A stretch of 64,000 nt of DNA from Amycolatopsis echigonensis (GTDB lineage Bacteria; Actinomycetota; Actinomycetes; Mycobacteriales; Pseudonocardiaceae), in the NCBI RefSeq assembly GCF_014174495.1, contig NZ_JACJHR010000036.1, positions 1 through 64,000 of the forward strand. The letters run 5' to 3'. Both the position numbers and the translations under genes were made by a program. Of the stretch, positions 25,104 to 33,046 are shown in pieces. The notes beneath the pieces are model-generated. The model was not told where the DNA came from. It searched no databases and saw only the letters and a list, made by a program, of their open reading frames with translations. The stretch's first letter is position 1; each line of letters starts with the position of its first letter.

Positions 25104-25799
25104 TCAGGTGGTGCCCAAGTACGCCTGATGCAAGGTGTCCGGATTGTCCAGCAAAGGCTGGGATTCTCCCGCGTAGGTGACCTTGCCGGAGGAGACGACC
25201 AGGGCTTCCTGCGCGACTTTCAGTGCCAGGTGGGTGAACTGTTCCACCAGGAGGATCGCCGCGCCCGCGTCGGCGAACTCGGTTACCGCAGGGAGAAGCC
25301 TGGTGAAGACGGCGGGTGCCAGTCCCAGGGACATCTCGTCGATCAGGAGGAACCGGGGCTTCGCGGCGAAAGCCCGGCCCAGGACCACCATTTGCTGCTC
25401 GCCGCCGGACAGCAGCGCGGCAGGCGAGTCCTTGCGTTTCTCCAGTTCTGGGAAGAGCGCAAGGACTTCTTCCACGCCCGCCGGAGTTTTGGCGGTCAGC
25501 CGGAGATTCTCCAGGACAGTCAGGCTGGCGAAGACCGCCCGTCCCTGTTCCACATGAGCCAAACCCAGTCTCGCTCGGGCTACTCTCGAGTGTTTCGTGA
25601 CGTCGGTCTGTCCGATGTGGATACGACCGGTCGCTGCCGGGAGCACCCCGGACAAGGCTTCCAGCAGGCTGGTTTTGCCCGCACCATTGGGACCGACCAC
25701 CGCGGTGATCTTGCCCGGTTCCAGAGTCAGGCCGACTTCGGCGATGACGGGGCCCGCACCGCGCGTGACGGTCAGGTTTTCGATTCGCAGCGTGCTCAC
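25104..25799 (-). CDS. livF: LivF-type ABC transporter ATP-binding protein
   Basis: 231 residues from GTG 25799, whose GTGA overlaps the stop of the preceding gene. Walker A GPNGAGKTSLLEALSG, signature LLSGGEQQMVVLGRA, Walker B FLLIDEMSLGLAP and H-loop region LVEQF typical of the LivF (HAAT) branch. Membrane-associated ATPase of a branched-chain-amino-acid-type importer together with the fused LivM-LivG, LivH and the lipoprotein encoded upstream. Last gene of that operon. Genomic context suggests an aromatic amine or acid rather than Leu/Ile/Val as cargo. Confidence 0.9.
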   Translation of the reverse strand: MSTLRIENLTVTRGAGPVIAEVGLTLEPGKITAVVGPNGAGKTSLLEALSGVLPAATGRIHIGQTDVTKHSRVARARLGLAHVEQGRAVFASLTVLENLRLTAKTPAGVEEVLALFPELEKRKDSPAALLSGGEQQMVVLGRAFAAKPRFLLIDEMSLGLAPAVFTRLLPAVTEFADAGAAILLVEQFTHLALKVAQEALVVSSGKVTYAGESQPLLDNPDTLHQAYLGTT

Positions 25800-27514
25800 A
25801 GCATCTCCGTTTCGCCCAGGTAGGCCTTCAGAACCGCCGGATCCGCCAGCACTTCCGCCTGCGGGCCGCTGGCCAGCACTTCGCCGAAGTCGAGCACGGT
25901 CAGGGTGTCGCAGACCGACCGGACCAGGTCCAGATCGTGTTCGATGATCAGCACCGAGACGCCGAACCTGGCAGGAACCTGGCGCAGGCGTTCGCCGAAC
26001 GCGATGTGCTCCTCGTGCGGGAGCCCCGCCGCCGGTTCGTCCAGGAGCAGCACCTGGGGCTTCGCCATGAGGTGGCCGACGACTTCGATCAGGCGGCGCG
26101 CGCCCACGTCGACCCGGTCCAGCGGGGTCGCCGCCGGCGGGCAGCCGAAGAACTCCAGCGCGGCGGCGACTTCGGTGGCGGGCGGTCGTCGGCGGGCTGC
26201 GAAACGGACGTACGCCTCGATGGTGAGGCCCGCTGGGACCCGGTCTTGCTGGAACGTCCGGCGCAGGCCGGAACGGGCTCGTTGCGTCGGGTTGCCGGTG
26301 AGCGCACGGCCGGCCAGTTCGACGGTTCCTTCGGCCTGGGGCAGGAAGCCGCTGATCGCGTCGACCAAAGTGGACTTTCCCGCGCCGTTCGGGCCGATGA
26401 CGCCCAGGACTCCGCCCTTGGGGACAGCCAAGTCCACTCCGGACAGTGCCTTGACCTGACCGAAGGTGACGCTCAGGCCGCGGACGACCAGCACCGGTTC
26501 GCCCGGCGGCAGACGGGGAGGTTCTTCGTCCAGCGCGGTGATCTGGACTCCGGCACTGGCCCTCGAGCGGCGACGCCACAGTTCGCGGATCGCGGTCCCC
26601 AGGTTGCCGCGTCCGGCCAGGGCTTGGATGCCCAGCAGGCCGAAGATCACGTAACCCCAGTCTTGCGGGACTCCCCATCGCTTCAACAGCTCCGGTACCG
26701 CGACCCACAGGACAGCGCCGAAGATTGCCATATCAATCAGGTGTGCGCCGGACATGATCGCCAGGACGTACAACGCCAGCGACTGCAGCGGTGCGAAGCT
26801 GGTCGGGAAGGCGAACCCGACCTGCGCGGTCAGCAGACCGCCGCTGATGCCGCCCAGAGTGGCGCTGACGGCGAAGGCGGAGAGCTTCGCGGTACGGACG
26901 CTGGCTCCGGCCGCAGCGGTGCCGCGTTCGGAGAACGCCACCGCGGCCCAGCTGCTGCCCCACGGACCGCGGCGCAGGAAGTGCACGAGCAAGGCGCAGA
27001 CGATCAGGACGACGACGCAGAGCAGGAAGTACGCGTTGTCGTCGGCGACCAAGGACGGGCGGTCCACCGAGACACCGTCGGTGGTGCCGGGGAACTGGAT
27101 TTCCACCAGGGTGACGTCGGCGGCCGCGGCCAGTCCGAGCGTCACCACCGCCAGGTTGATTCCGCGCAGCCGCAGCGCGGGGAGTCCAATGAGGACACCG
27201 ACCACGCCCGCCGCGAGACCGCCCAGCAACAGCCAGAACAGGAAGCCGCCAGGGGCGTGCGCTACGTTCAGCGCCGAGACGACCCACGCGCCGATCGCGC
27301 CGAACGTCAGCTGGCACAAGGAAATCATCCCTGCACTGCCGGTCACGACGCCTAGGCCGAGCAAGGCGATGGCGGCTACCACGACGCTCACGCCGAGGTA
27401 GGCGAAGTAGCCGTTGAGGCCGACGGTCAGGCCGATACCGACCAGCACCGCGACGACCGCGACGACCAGTGGGGTTCCGAAGCGGGACACCGCGCCCCGG
27501 TCAGCGAGCTGCAT
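25796..27514 (-). CDS. Fused LivM permease - LivG ATPase
   Basis: 572 residues. Residues about 12-320 are a LivM-type permease with about 9-10 membrane helices (PLVVAVVAVLVGIGLTVGL onward; the cytoplasmic EAA-like loop includes RGTAAAGASVRTAKLSAFA). Residues about 345-570 are a complete LivG ATPase: Walker A GPNGAGKSTLVDAISG, Walker B QVLLLDEPAAGL, H-loop IIEHD. The usual signature LSxGxQ is degenerate (VDVGARRLIEVVGHL). Single-chain permease-ATPase fusions occur in actinobacterial HAAT systems. Overlaps livH by 14 bp and livF by 4 bp, so translation is coupled. Confidence 0.9.
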   Translation of the reverse strand: MQLADRGAVSRFGTPLVVAVVAVLVGIGLTVGLNGYFAYLGVSVVVAAIALLGLGVVTGSAGMISLCQLTFGAIGAWVVSALNVAHAPGGFLFWLLLGGLAAGVVGVLIGLPALRLRGINLAVVTLGLAAAADVTLVEIQFPGTTDGVSVDRPSLVADDNAYFLLCVVVLIVCALLVHFLRRGPWGSSWAAVAFSERGTAAAGASVRTAKLSAFAVSATLGGISGGLLTAQVGFAFPTSFAPLQSLALYVLAIMSGAHLIDMAIFGAVLWVAVPELLKRWGVPQDWGYVIFGLLGIQALAGRGNLGTAIRELWRRRSRASAGVQITALDEEPPRLPPGEPVLVVRGLSVTFGQVKALSGVDLAVPKGGVLGVIGPNGAGKSTLVDAISGFLPQAEGTVELAGRALTGNPTQRARSGLRRTFQQDRVPAGLTIEAYVRFAARRRPPATEVAAALEFFGCPPAATPLDRVDVGARRLIEVVGHLMAKPQVLLLDEPAAGLPHEEHIAFGERLRQVPARFGVSVLIIEHDLDLVRSVCDTLTVLDFGEVLASGPQAEVLADPAVLKAYLGETEML

Positions 27515-28361
27515 CCCACACCTCCTTGCGCTGAGACCACACGAGCAGGCCGACGATGGCCAGGAACGGGACGAAATTCCGCACTACCGAAAGCTGGTCG
27601 ACCTGCGCGAGCGCGCCCTGCAGCATGCCGAGCACCAGCCCGCCGACGACGGCGAGGTCCAGCCGGCGGAACCCGCCGAGCAGGGCCGCCGCGGCCGCGG
27701 GCACGACCAGCATGGCCAGCGAGGTGGCGTCGTTCGATTGAGACGGGGCGACGATCACGATGATGACCGTGCTGAGCAGGCCGGTGGCGCCCCAGATGGC
27801 GGCACTGAGCCGTTTCGCCGGGATGCCCAGCAGTTCAGCGGTCGTCGGGCGTTCCGACAACGCACGCAGTGAGATGCCAACTGGTGTCTTTGTCAGGATC
27901 AGCCGCGCGGCGAAGGCGATCACCACCGCCAGCGCGACGGTCACCACCGTCACCTGGCTGATCACCACACCGCCGAGGGTGAAGGCCGGACCGGCCAGCA
28001 ACGCCTGGAACGGCTGCGGTTTGTTGCCGAACAGGATGAACGACAACGAGATCAACAGCAGCAGCACCGCGACGGTGACGGCCGAGCGGGTGCCGGTGCC
28101 TGCTTCGGCCAGCCAGGTCGAGACGACCCAGCCGATCAGCACGCTCAGCAACCCGCCCAGCAGCACGCCGAGGACCACTGCCAGCCACTCCGGCAGTCCG
28201 CCGCGGACGGACAGCGCCACCCCGACGTAACTGCCGAACATGCCGGTGGCCGCCTGGGCGAAGTTGACGACCCGGACCAGCCGGGACATCAACGTCAGGC
28301 ACACCGCCAGCACCGCGTAAAGCCCGCCGGCAGCCAGCCCGGCCAGCGCTCCCTGCACCAT
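27501..28361 (-). CDS. livH: LivH-type ABC transporter permease
   Basis: 286 residues from ATG 28361, preceded by AGAGGAGA. About eight hydrophobic helices with the LivH opening (GALAGLAAGGLYAVLAVCLTLM, RVVNFAQA) and a GISLRALSERPTTAELLGI cytoplasmic coupling loop. Pairs with the LivM half of the fused gene to make the importer channel. Separated by 30 bp from the substrate-binding lipoprotein gene upstream. Confidence 0.9.
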   Translation of the reverse strand: MVQGALAGLAAGGLYAVLAVCLTLMSRLVRVVNFAQAATGMFGSYVGVALSVRGGLPEWLAVVLGVLLGGLLSVLIGWVVSTWLAEAGTGTRSAVTVAVLLLLISLSFILFGNKPQPFQALLAGPAFTLGGVVISQVTVVTVALAVVIAFAARLILTKTPVGISLRALSERPTTAELLGIPAKRLSAAIWGATGLLSTVIIVIVAPSQSNDATSLAMLVVPAAAAALLGGFRRLDLAVVGGLVLGMLQGALAQVDQLSVVRNFVPFLAIVGLLVWSQRKEVWDAAR

Positions 28362-28391
28362 TGCAGTCTCCTCTGTCCAGAGTGGATCGGG

Positions 28392-29570
28392 CTAGCGCCG
28401 CGGGATCCGCAGCCAGTCGGCACCGGCGATCTGCCACCGGTTAGTGCCCGTCGCGAGCTTCACCGGCCAGCCCGCGATGTTGTCGTGGTGGGTCTGCCCG
28501 GGGCCGAACACGTACGGCGTGCCGACCATCGGGTCGGAGATCGGCTTCATCTCGCGCAGCGCCTTCGTCACCGATTCCCGCGTGATCTCGCCTTGCATGC
28601 CGTTCAGCACCTGCAGGAAATACTTCGCCGCGAGGTAACCGCCTTGGCTGAACGAGGTCAGCGGAATGTTGTTGCGCGTCATGAGATCCCGCCACTCCTT
28701 GGTGCGCGGGCTCGACGGGTCGGTGAACGGGTAGAACTCGGCTGGCACGTAAACGCCCTTGCCCGCTTCCGAAACCGCCTTCGCGTACTGTTCACTGTAG
28801 ACACTCGTGAGCAGCAGCCAGGTCACATCTTTCCAACCCTGTGCCTGCGCGGCTTTCAGCTGGCCGATCGAGTCGGGTTCGACGGGGTTGACCGTCACGG
28901 CTTTGCACCCGGCGGCGCGTGCCTTGACGATGTAGGGCGTGTAGTCGGAACCGTTGTACGGCACGGTCGCGTCGACGTACTTCAGTTTCTTGCCGGTGAT
29001 CTTCGACCATTCGTCGATGGCCGCGCGGTAGTACGGCAGCGTGTTCCCGGCGATTTCCAGCAGTGCGCACATGTCTTGCAGGTGCAGCACTTCGGAGCCG
29101 TACAACAGGGTCAGCGTCATGTCGTGGAACGGCCCGACATTCGCGGGGCCGATGTTCGGGCTGGTGAAACACGACGGGTCGACGCCGATGCCGGAGATGG
29201 AAAGCACCTTCTCCTGCTGGTAGTACTTGGCGTTGATCTGGCATTCGATGAGGCTGGAAGAACCGACGAGTGCGACTGCCTGATCGCCGCCGACGATTTC
29301 GCGCGCGGCGGCCGCCGCGGCGGCGGGATCGCCCTTGTCGTCGATGGCGTGGTATTCGATCTTGCGCCCGTGCACGCCGCCCGCCGCGTTCGCCGCGTCG
29401 AAGACGGCCTTGGCGGCCTGGGAGGATTCCGGGAAGGTAGCGGGTCCGCTCAGCGCGTTGACCGAGCCGACCACGATCGGTCCGTTCGGATCGGCGGTGC
29501 CCGCGCAGCCCGCCGCGACCAGCGTGACGAGCACGGCGGAGGCGAGCGCGGGCAGGAACTTTCTCATCAT
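28392..29570 (-). CDS. ABC transporter substrate-binding lipoprotein (LivJ type)
   Basis: 392 residues from ATG 29570 (a second ATG follows directly). Lipoprotein signal: basic MRK, hydrophobic ALASAVLVTLV and lipobox VAAGC, giving acylation at about Cys22. The mature part is a type 1 periplasmic-binding fold (IVVGSVNALSGPATFPESSQAAKAVFDAANAAGGVHGR start, then VALVGSSS, GGDQAV and YFLQVLNGMQGEITRESVTKAL). This family binds amino acids, amides or aromatic acids. First gene of the importer operon. The ligand is unknown; aromatic amine or phenylacetate-like is suggested by neighbours. Confidence 0.88.
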   Translation of the reverse strand: MMRKFLPALASAVLVTLVAAGCAGTADPNGPIVVGSVNALSGPATFPESSQAAKAVFDAANAAGGVHGRKIEYHAIDDKGDPAAAAAAAREIVGGDQAVALVGSSSLIECQINAKYYQQEKVLSISGIGVDPSCFTSPNIGPANVGPFHDMTLTLLYGSEVLHLQDMCALLEIAGNTLPYYRAAIDEWSKITGKKLKYVDATVPYNGSDYTPYIVKARAAGCKAVTVNPVEPDSIGQLKAAQAQGWKDVTWLLLTSVYSEQYAKAVSEAGKGVYVPAEFYPFTDPSSPRTKEWRDLMTRNNIPLTSFSQGGYLAAKYFLQVLNGMQGEITRESVTKALREMKPISDPMVGTPYVFGPGQTHHDNIAGWPVKLATGTNRWQIAGADWLRIPRR

Positions 29571-29617
29571 GGCTCGGCTTTCCGGTCCACAGTGACCAGA
29601 GGGGAGAGGGAAAGAGG

Positions 29618-29661
29618 TCGTGAGCGTTGCTGCCGGTTCTAACCGGGATGAACACTCACGA
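29618..29661. repeat. 44-bp dispersed hairpin repeat (copy 2), likely terminator
   Basis: Outer arms TCGTGAGCGTT/AACACTCACGA and an inner perfect CCGGTT-CT-AACCGG hairpin. On the minus strand it matches the element at 16825-16868 position for position (TCGTG.GTG, ATCCCG, AGAACCGG, CACGA). It follows the NTF2-like gene on the minus strand, before the importer operon. Confidence 0.75.
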
Positions 29662-29665
29662 GGCG

Positions 29666-30052
29666 TTAGTCCGTCGCCGCGGCGACCGGAGCGGAATCCA
29701 CGATCTGCTCGAAGCTCGCGACCTTGCCGCCGTCGAACTTCCACACGTGCGCGACTCGTGCGGTAAACGCCTTGCCGGACTTGCGATTCGTGCCGGTGTA
29801 CGTCCCCAGTCCGACAATCGAATCGCCAGCGTCCAGCAGCGCGGACAGGGTGAACTGATAACCGTCCCAGTCGCGCGCGATCGCCTCGAAGACGTTGCGG
29901 CGCACCTCGTCCGGACCGGTGTAGGTGCCCGCGTAAGGGAATCCGGCGGCCTCGGTCCAGGTGGTGTCCGGGCCGATCGGGGCCAGCATGCCGTCGAGGT
30001 CGCCGCGGTCGCTCGCCTCGTAGTGCGCGGTGATCACGTCCATATTGGACAC
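29666..30052 (-). CDS. SnoaL/NTF2-like protein
   Basis: 128 residues from GTG 30052, which has AAGGAG seven bases upstream; the ATG at 30043 is a poorer fit. SnoaL-type cone: VITAHYEASDRGDLDGMLAPI helix, TTWTEAAGFPYAGTYTGPDEVRRNVFEAI, then TYTGTNRKSGKAFTARVAHVWKFDGGKVASFEQIVD. Lies 11 bp after the second moaF and is probably co-transcribed with it. A polyketide-cyclase-like or isomerase activity is possible but no catalytic pair can be assigned. Confidence 0.83.
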   Translation of the reverse strand: MSNMDVITAHYEASDRGDLDGMLAPIGPDTTWTEAAGFPYAGTYTGPDEVRRNVFEAIARDWDGYQFTLSALLDAGDSIVGLGTYTGTNRKSGKAFTARVAHVWKFDGGKVASFEQIVDSAPVAAATD

Positions 30053-30063
30053 GGGAGAACTCC

Positions 30064-30840
30064 TTAGATAGGCTGGACGTCGGGATAGCTGATCGAACCG
30101 AGCGGATAGATGTTCCCGCCCGCGCGGGAGTGCTCGGATCGGCCGTCGCCGGTGATGCCGAGGAAAACGCCGGTGGTGCGCAGGGCGTAGCCGAGGTCGT
30201 GCAGCCACACGCTGGCCACCGCGATCCGGAACTCGCGGAAGCAGAAGAGGTACAGGCCGTCGGCGAACTTCCAGACAGTCGACAGGTCCACGTCGCCGTG
30301 CCCGCGCTGCACGCCCTCGACGCACTGCCAGCAGTAGCGCTCCGAGGAGAGATAAACGTGCTCGTACAGGTGGTTCGGGCTGTAGCGGTAGACGTTGCGC
30401 TTGCCGATGAGGTCCCGCGACGGACCGGGCACGTGGCCGGTCGGCTCGCCGCCGTCGGTGATGCCGGCGTGGAAGGTCTGCGAAACCCGCGGCGTGCCTT
30501 CGATGTCCTCGTCGCCGATCACCGACCGCACAGTGAGCGCGCGGTGCGTGGTGGTCGAGTAGACGATCGTGCGGGCTTCGCCTTCGACGCTTGTCATCGG
30601 CACGTTCACGAAAAAGACGTCGGGACGCACCGCGACCGCGTCGTACGGATCCTCGACGCCGTTGCAGGCAAGCCGTTCACCGTCGAGGAACCGCAGCTCG
30701 AGTTTCGCGCCGTCGTCGAGCGTGACGGTGAGCTCCCGGCCGGTAAGGTCCGCGCTGGGCAGCCGGTAGGTGTCGATCCCGGCGGCGAACTCGTCGTAGG
30801 TGCGCCATTCGTCAGGGGAAGGGTCGGACATGCCCATCAT
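30064..30840 (-). CDS. moaF: MoaF-family protein (copy 2)
   Basis: 258 residues if the first ATG is used; ATGs at 30837 and 30831 are also possible and no clear ribosome site decides. Shares with copy 1 the core YEHVYLSSERYCWQCVEG, a preceding GKRNVYRYSPNHL segment (GRRVQWVYSEEHA in copy 1) and a YLFCFREFRIAVASV strand. Overall divergence suggests an old duplication or separate acquisition rather than a recent copy. Followed by an NTF2-like gene and sits between the AraC gene and the importer operon. The MoaF function is unknown; the association with amine metabolism is the main clue. Confidence 0.83.
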   Translation of the reverse strand: MMGMSDPSPDEWRTYDEFAAGIDTYRLPSADLTGRELTVTLDDGAKLELRFLDGERLACNGVEDPYDAVAVRPDVFFVNVPMTSVEGEARTIVYSTTTHRALTVRSVIGDEDIEGTPRVSQTFHAGITDGGEPTGHVPGPSRDLIGKRNVYRYSPNHLYEHVYLSSERYCWQCVEGVQRGHGDVDLSTVWKFADGLYLFCFREFRIAVASVWLHDLGYALRTTGVFLGITGDGRSEHSRAGGNIYPLGSISYPDVQPI

Positions 30841-30942
30841 GCTCGCCGCGCCCCGGCGCGGGAGCGAACGTTCATGCGCTGGCGGGCAACTGCCGGACGC
30901 TCGCGGTCAACCCTCGTGAGCGATGCTAACCGCGATGGCCGC

Positions 30943-31890
30943 TCAGGACGCCTGTGCCCGCAGCCCGCTCGGCGACTCCCCGAACGCGGCCCGGAACACC
31001 CGCGAAAAGTGCGCCGCGTCGACAAATCCCCACCGCGCCGCGATGGCCGCGACCGGACGTGCCGCCAGCAGCGGATCCCGCAGATCCCGGCGGCAATGCT
31101 CCAGCCGCCGCTGGCGGATCCATCCCGCCACGGTCGTCCCCTGCTCCTGGAACAACCCGTGCAGATGCCGCGTCGAGATGTAATGCTCCGCCGCGATCTG
31201 CGCCGGACCAAGGTCGGAGCGGGACAGATTCGCGTCGATGTAGCCGCGGATGCGCCGCATCAGGTCGTGGTGCGGGTCGGCGGCCGCGCGGTCCAGGTCG
31301 AGTTCGGTGGCCAGCATCGTGGTGAGCAGGTCGACCGCGTTGTGCGCCAGCCGCACGCCCACCGGGCTCGTCAGCACGTCCAGATTCCCGCCCAGCTGCG
31401 CCAGGAACGGCACCACGACGTTGCCCACGCCCTCGCGACCGGACATCCGCACCGCGGTGAGCTGACCGACGAGATCCCGGGGCAGGTCGACCTTCTGCTG
31501 CGGGAACATCAGCACCAGCGTCCGGAAATTCTCTTCGAACACGAGCGAATACGGCCGGTTCGTGTCGTACAGCGCGACGTCGCCGGGCCGCAGCACGGCT
31601 TCGCGGCCGTCCTGGGTGAGGATGCCGGTGCCGGCCAGCATCACGCTCAGCTTGTAGCACGGCCGGTCGGAGCGGGCGATGAGTTCCGGCGTGCGCTCCA
31701 CCTCGTGCGGCGACGCGGTGATCTCGGTGAGCGCGATCTCGCCCGCCTCGTGCGTGCGGAGCCTGCCGTGGAACCGGTCGCGGTGGTCAGTGCTCACCTG
31801 CAGCGGCACGAACGAGCGCAGGACCGCGGACCGGAATTCCGTGAAGTCCTGCGCGACCGCGGTCGGCGTCTGCAAGATTGCCGTCATCAT
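30943..31890 (-). CDS. AraC-family regulator, FeaR-like
   Basis: 315 residues. The N-terminal AraC-binding-like domain (about 20-200) contains RPCYKLSVMLAGTGILTQDGREAVLRPGDVALYDTNRPYSLVF, the layout of E. coli FeaR, activator of tyramine/phenylethylamine oxidation genes. The C-terminal double HTH is about 215-312 (RIRGYIDANLSRSDLGPAQIA, RHLHGLFQEQGTTVAGWIR, then GFVDAAHFSRVFRAAFGESP). It is the most likely activator of the amine oxidase and/or moaF units. A degenerate hairpin (TGAGCG/CGCTCA, 30917-30945) overlaps its stop codon. Confidence 0.87.
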   Translation of the reverse strand: MMTAILQTPTAVAQDFTEFRSAVLRSFVPLQVSTDHRDRFHGRLRTHEAGEIALTEITASPHEVERTPELIARSDRPCYKLSVMLAGTGILTQDGREAVLRPGDVALYDTNRPYSLVFEENFRTLVLMFPQQKVDLPRDLVGQLTAVRMSGREGVGNVVVPFLAQLGGNLDVLTSPVGVRLAHNAVDLLTTMLATELDLDRAAADPHHDLMRRIRGYIDANLSRSDLGPAQIAAEHYISTRHLHGLFQEQGTTVAGWIRQRRLEHCRRDLRDPLLAARPVAAIAARWGFVDAAHFSRVFRAAFGESPSGLRAQAS

Positions 31891-31929
31891 GTCACCTCTC
31901 CGTCGAAGTGCCGATACCGCTGCTGGTGG

Positions 31930-31982
31930 TCCGTGAAGGGCCCCTTCCGGGAATCAGATTCCCTCAAGGAGCCCTTCACGGA
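31930..31982. repeat. 53-bp dispersed hairpin repeat (GTGAAGGG family)
   Basis: Perfect 12-bp outer arms (31930-31941 with 31971-31982, TCCGTGAAGGGC/GCCCTTCACGGA) and a nearly complete inner stem around GGGAATCAGATTCCC. A second, partly decayed copy is at 62202-62252. Here it lies just past the stop of hpaD and can terminate the hpa operon ahead of the araC gene. Confidence 0.85.
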
Positions 31983-31993
31983 CGGAACGCACC

Positions 31994-33046
31994 TTAGACC
32001 TGTTCGCCCAGTTTGAAACCCTGGTCGGCCCCGTCGGCGCGGGTGTAGGAGAACCCGTCCGCGCCGATGGTCACGTCCATTTCCTTCGTTTCCGTGCGTT
32101 CGACGACCGGCTGAAGCTTGCCGTCGAGGTCGAGGACCCGCGAGGCCTCGGTGTACCAGCTCGGCACCACCGGATTGCCCCACCAGTCGCGGCGCTGGTT
32201 GTCGTGCACGTCCCAGCTGATCACCGGATTGTCCGGGTCGCCGGTGTAGTAGTCGTGCGTGTAGATCTCGATCCGGTGCCCGTCCGGGTCGCGCACGTAC
32301 AGATAGAACGCGTTCGACACGCCGTGCCGCCCGGGACCGCGTTCGATCTGGTCCGATTTCCGCACCGCGCCCAGGTGGTCGCAGATGTGCAGGATCTGGT
32401 GCCGCTCGTGGGTCGCGAACGCGATGTGGTGCAGGCGCGGGCCCGCGCCGCCGGTGAGCGCGACGTCGTGCACGGTCGGTTTGCGGAACATCCACGCCGC
32501 GTACACGGTGCCCTCGTCGTCGCGGATGTCTTCCGACACGCGGAAACCGAGGCCCTCGTAGTAAGCCCGCGCGGCGGGGACGTCCGGCGTGTTGACGTTG
32601 AAGTGGTCCAGTCGCGACAGCGCGCCCGCGCCGTGCACGTCGTAGCGCTGGGTGAAGCGCTCGACGTGTTCGGCCTCGTAGAAGAACTCGATGGGGAAAC
32701 CGAGCGGATCCAGCACGCGCACCGCTTCGCCGATGCCGCGCGTCGTGCCCGCCGGGACACGGCGTACCTCGACGCCGAGTTCCAGGTAGTACGCCTCGGC
32801 GACGTCGAGTTCGCCTTCGCCGCGCACGCGGTACGCGAGCACGGCCAGCGCGGGTTCCGCGCCCTTGCGCAGGATCAGCGAGTGGTGCAGGTATTCCTCG
32901 CACGCGCGCAGGTATATCGCTTCGTCGTCCTCGTATGTCACGACGAGACCGAGAACGTCCACATAGAACTCTCGCGACGCTTTCAGGTCGCTGACGACGA
33001 GTTCCGCGTACGCACAGCGGATGACGTCCGGCGGGGTCGTGGTCAT
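31994..33046 (-). CDS. hpaD: Homoprotocatechuate (3,4-dihydroxyphenylacetate) 2,3-dioxygenase
   Basis: 350 residues, VOC-superfamily extradiol ring-cleavage enzyme that opens 3,4-dihydroxyphenylacetate to 5-carboxymethyl-2-hydroxymuconate semialdehyde. Metal ligands H148, H207 and E260 have exactly the spacing of the well-studied Brevibacterium/Arthrobacter enzymes (H155, H214, E267). Second-sphere residues N150, H193 and Y250 correspond to N157, H200 and Y257 with the same offset of seven. ATGA overlap with hpaE upstream and a strong hairpin downstream mark it as the last gene of the operon. Cytoplasmic, Mn or Fe dependent. Confidence 0.94.
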   Translation of the reverse strand: MTTTPPDVIRCAYAELVVSDLKASREFYVDVLGLVVTYEDDEAIYLRACEEYLHHSLILRKGAEPALAVLAYRVRGEGELDVAEAYYLELGVEVRRVPAGTTRGIGEAVRVLDPLGFPIEFFYEAEHVERFTQRYDVHGAGALSRLDHFNVNTPDVPAARAYYEGLGFRVSEDIRDDEGTVYAAWMFRKPTVHDVALTGGAGPRLHHIAFATHERHQILHICDHLGAVRKSDQIERGPGRHGVSNAFYLYVRDPDGHRIEIYTHDYYTGDPDNPVISWDVHDNQRRDWWGNPVVPSWYTEASRVLDLDGKLQPVVERTETKEMDVTIGADGFSYTRADGADQGFKLGEQV

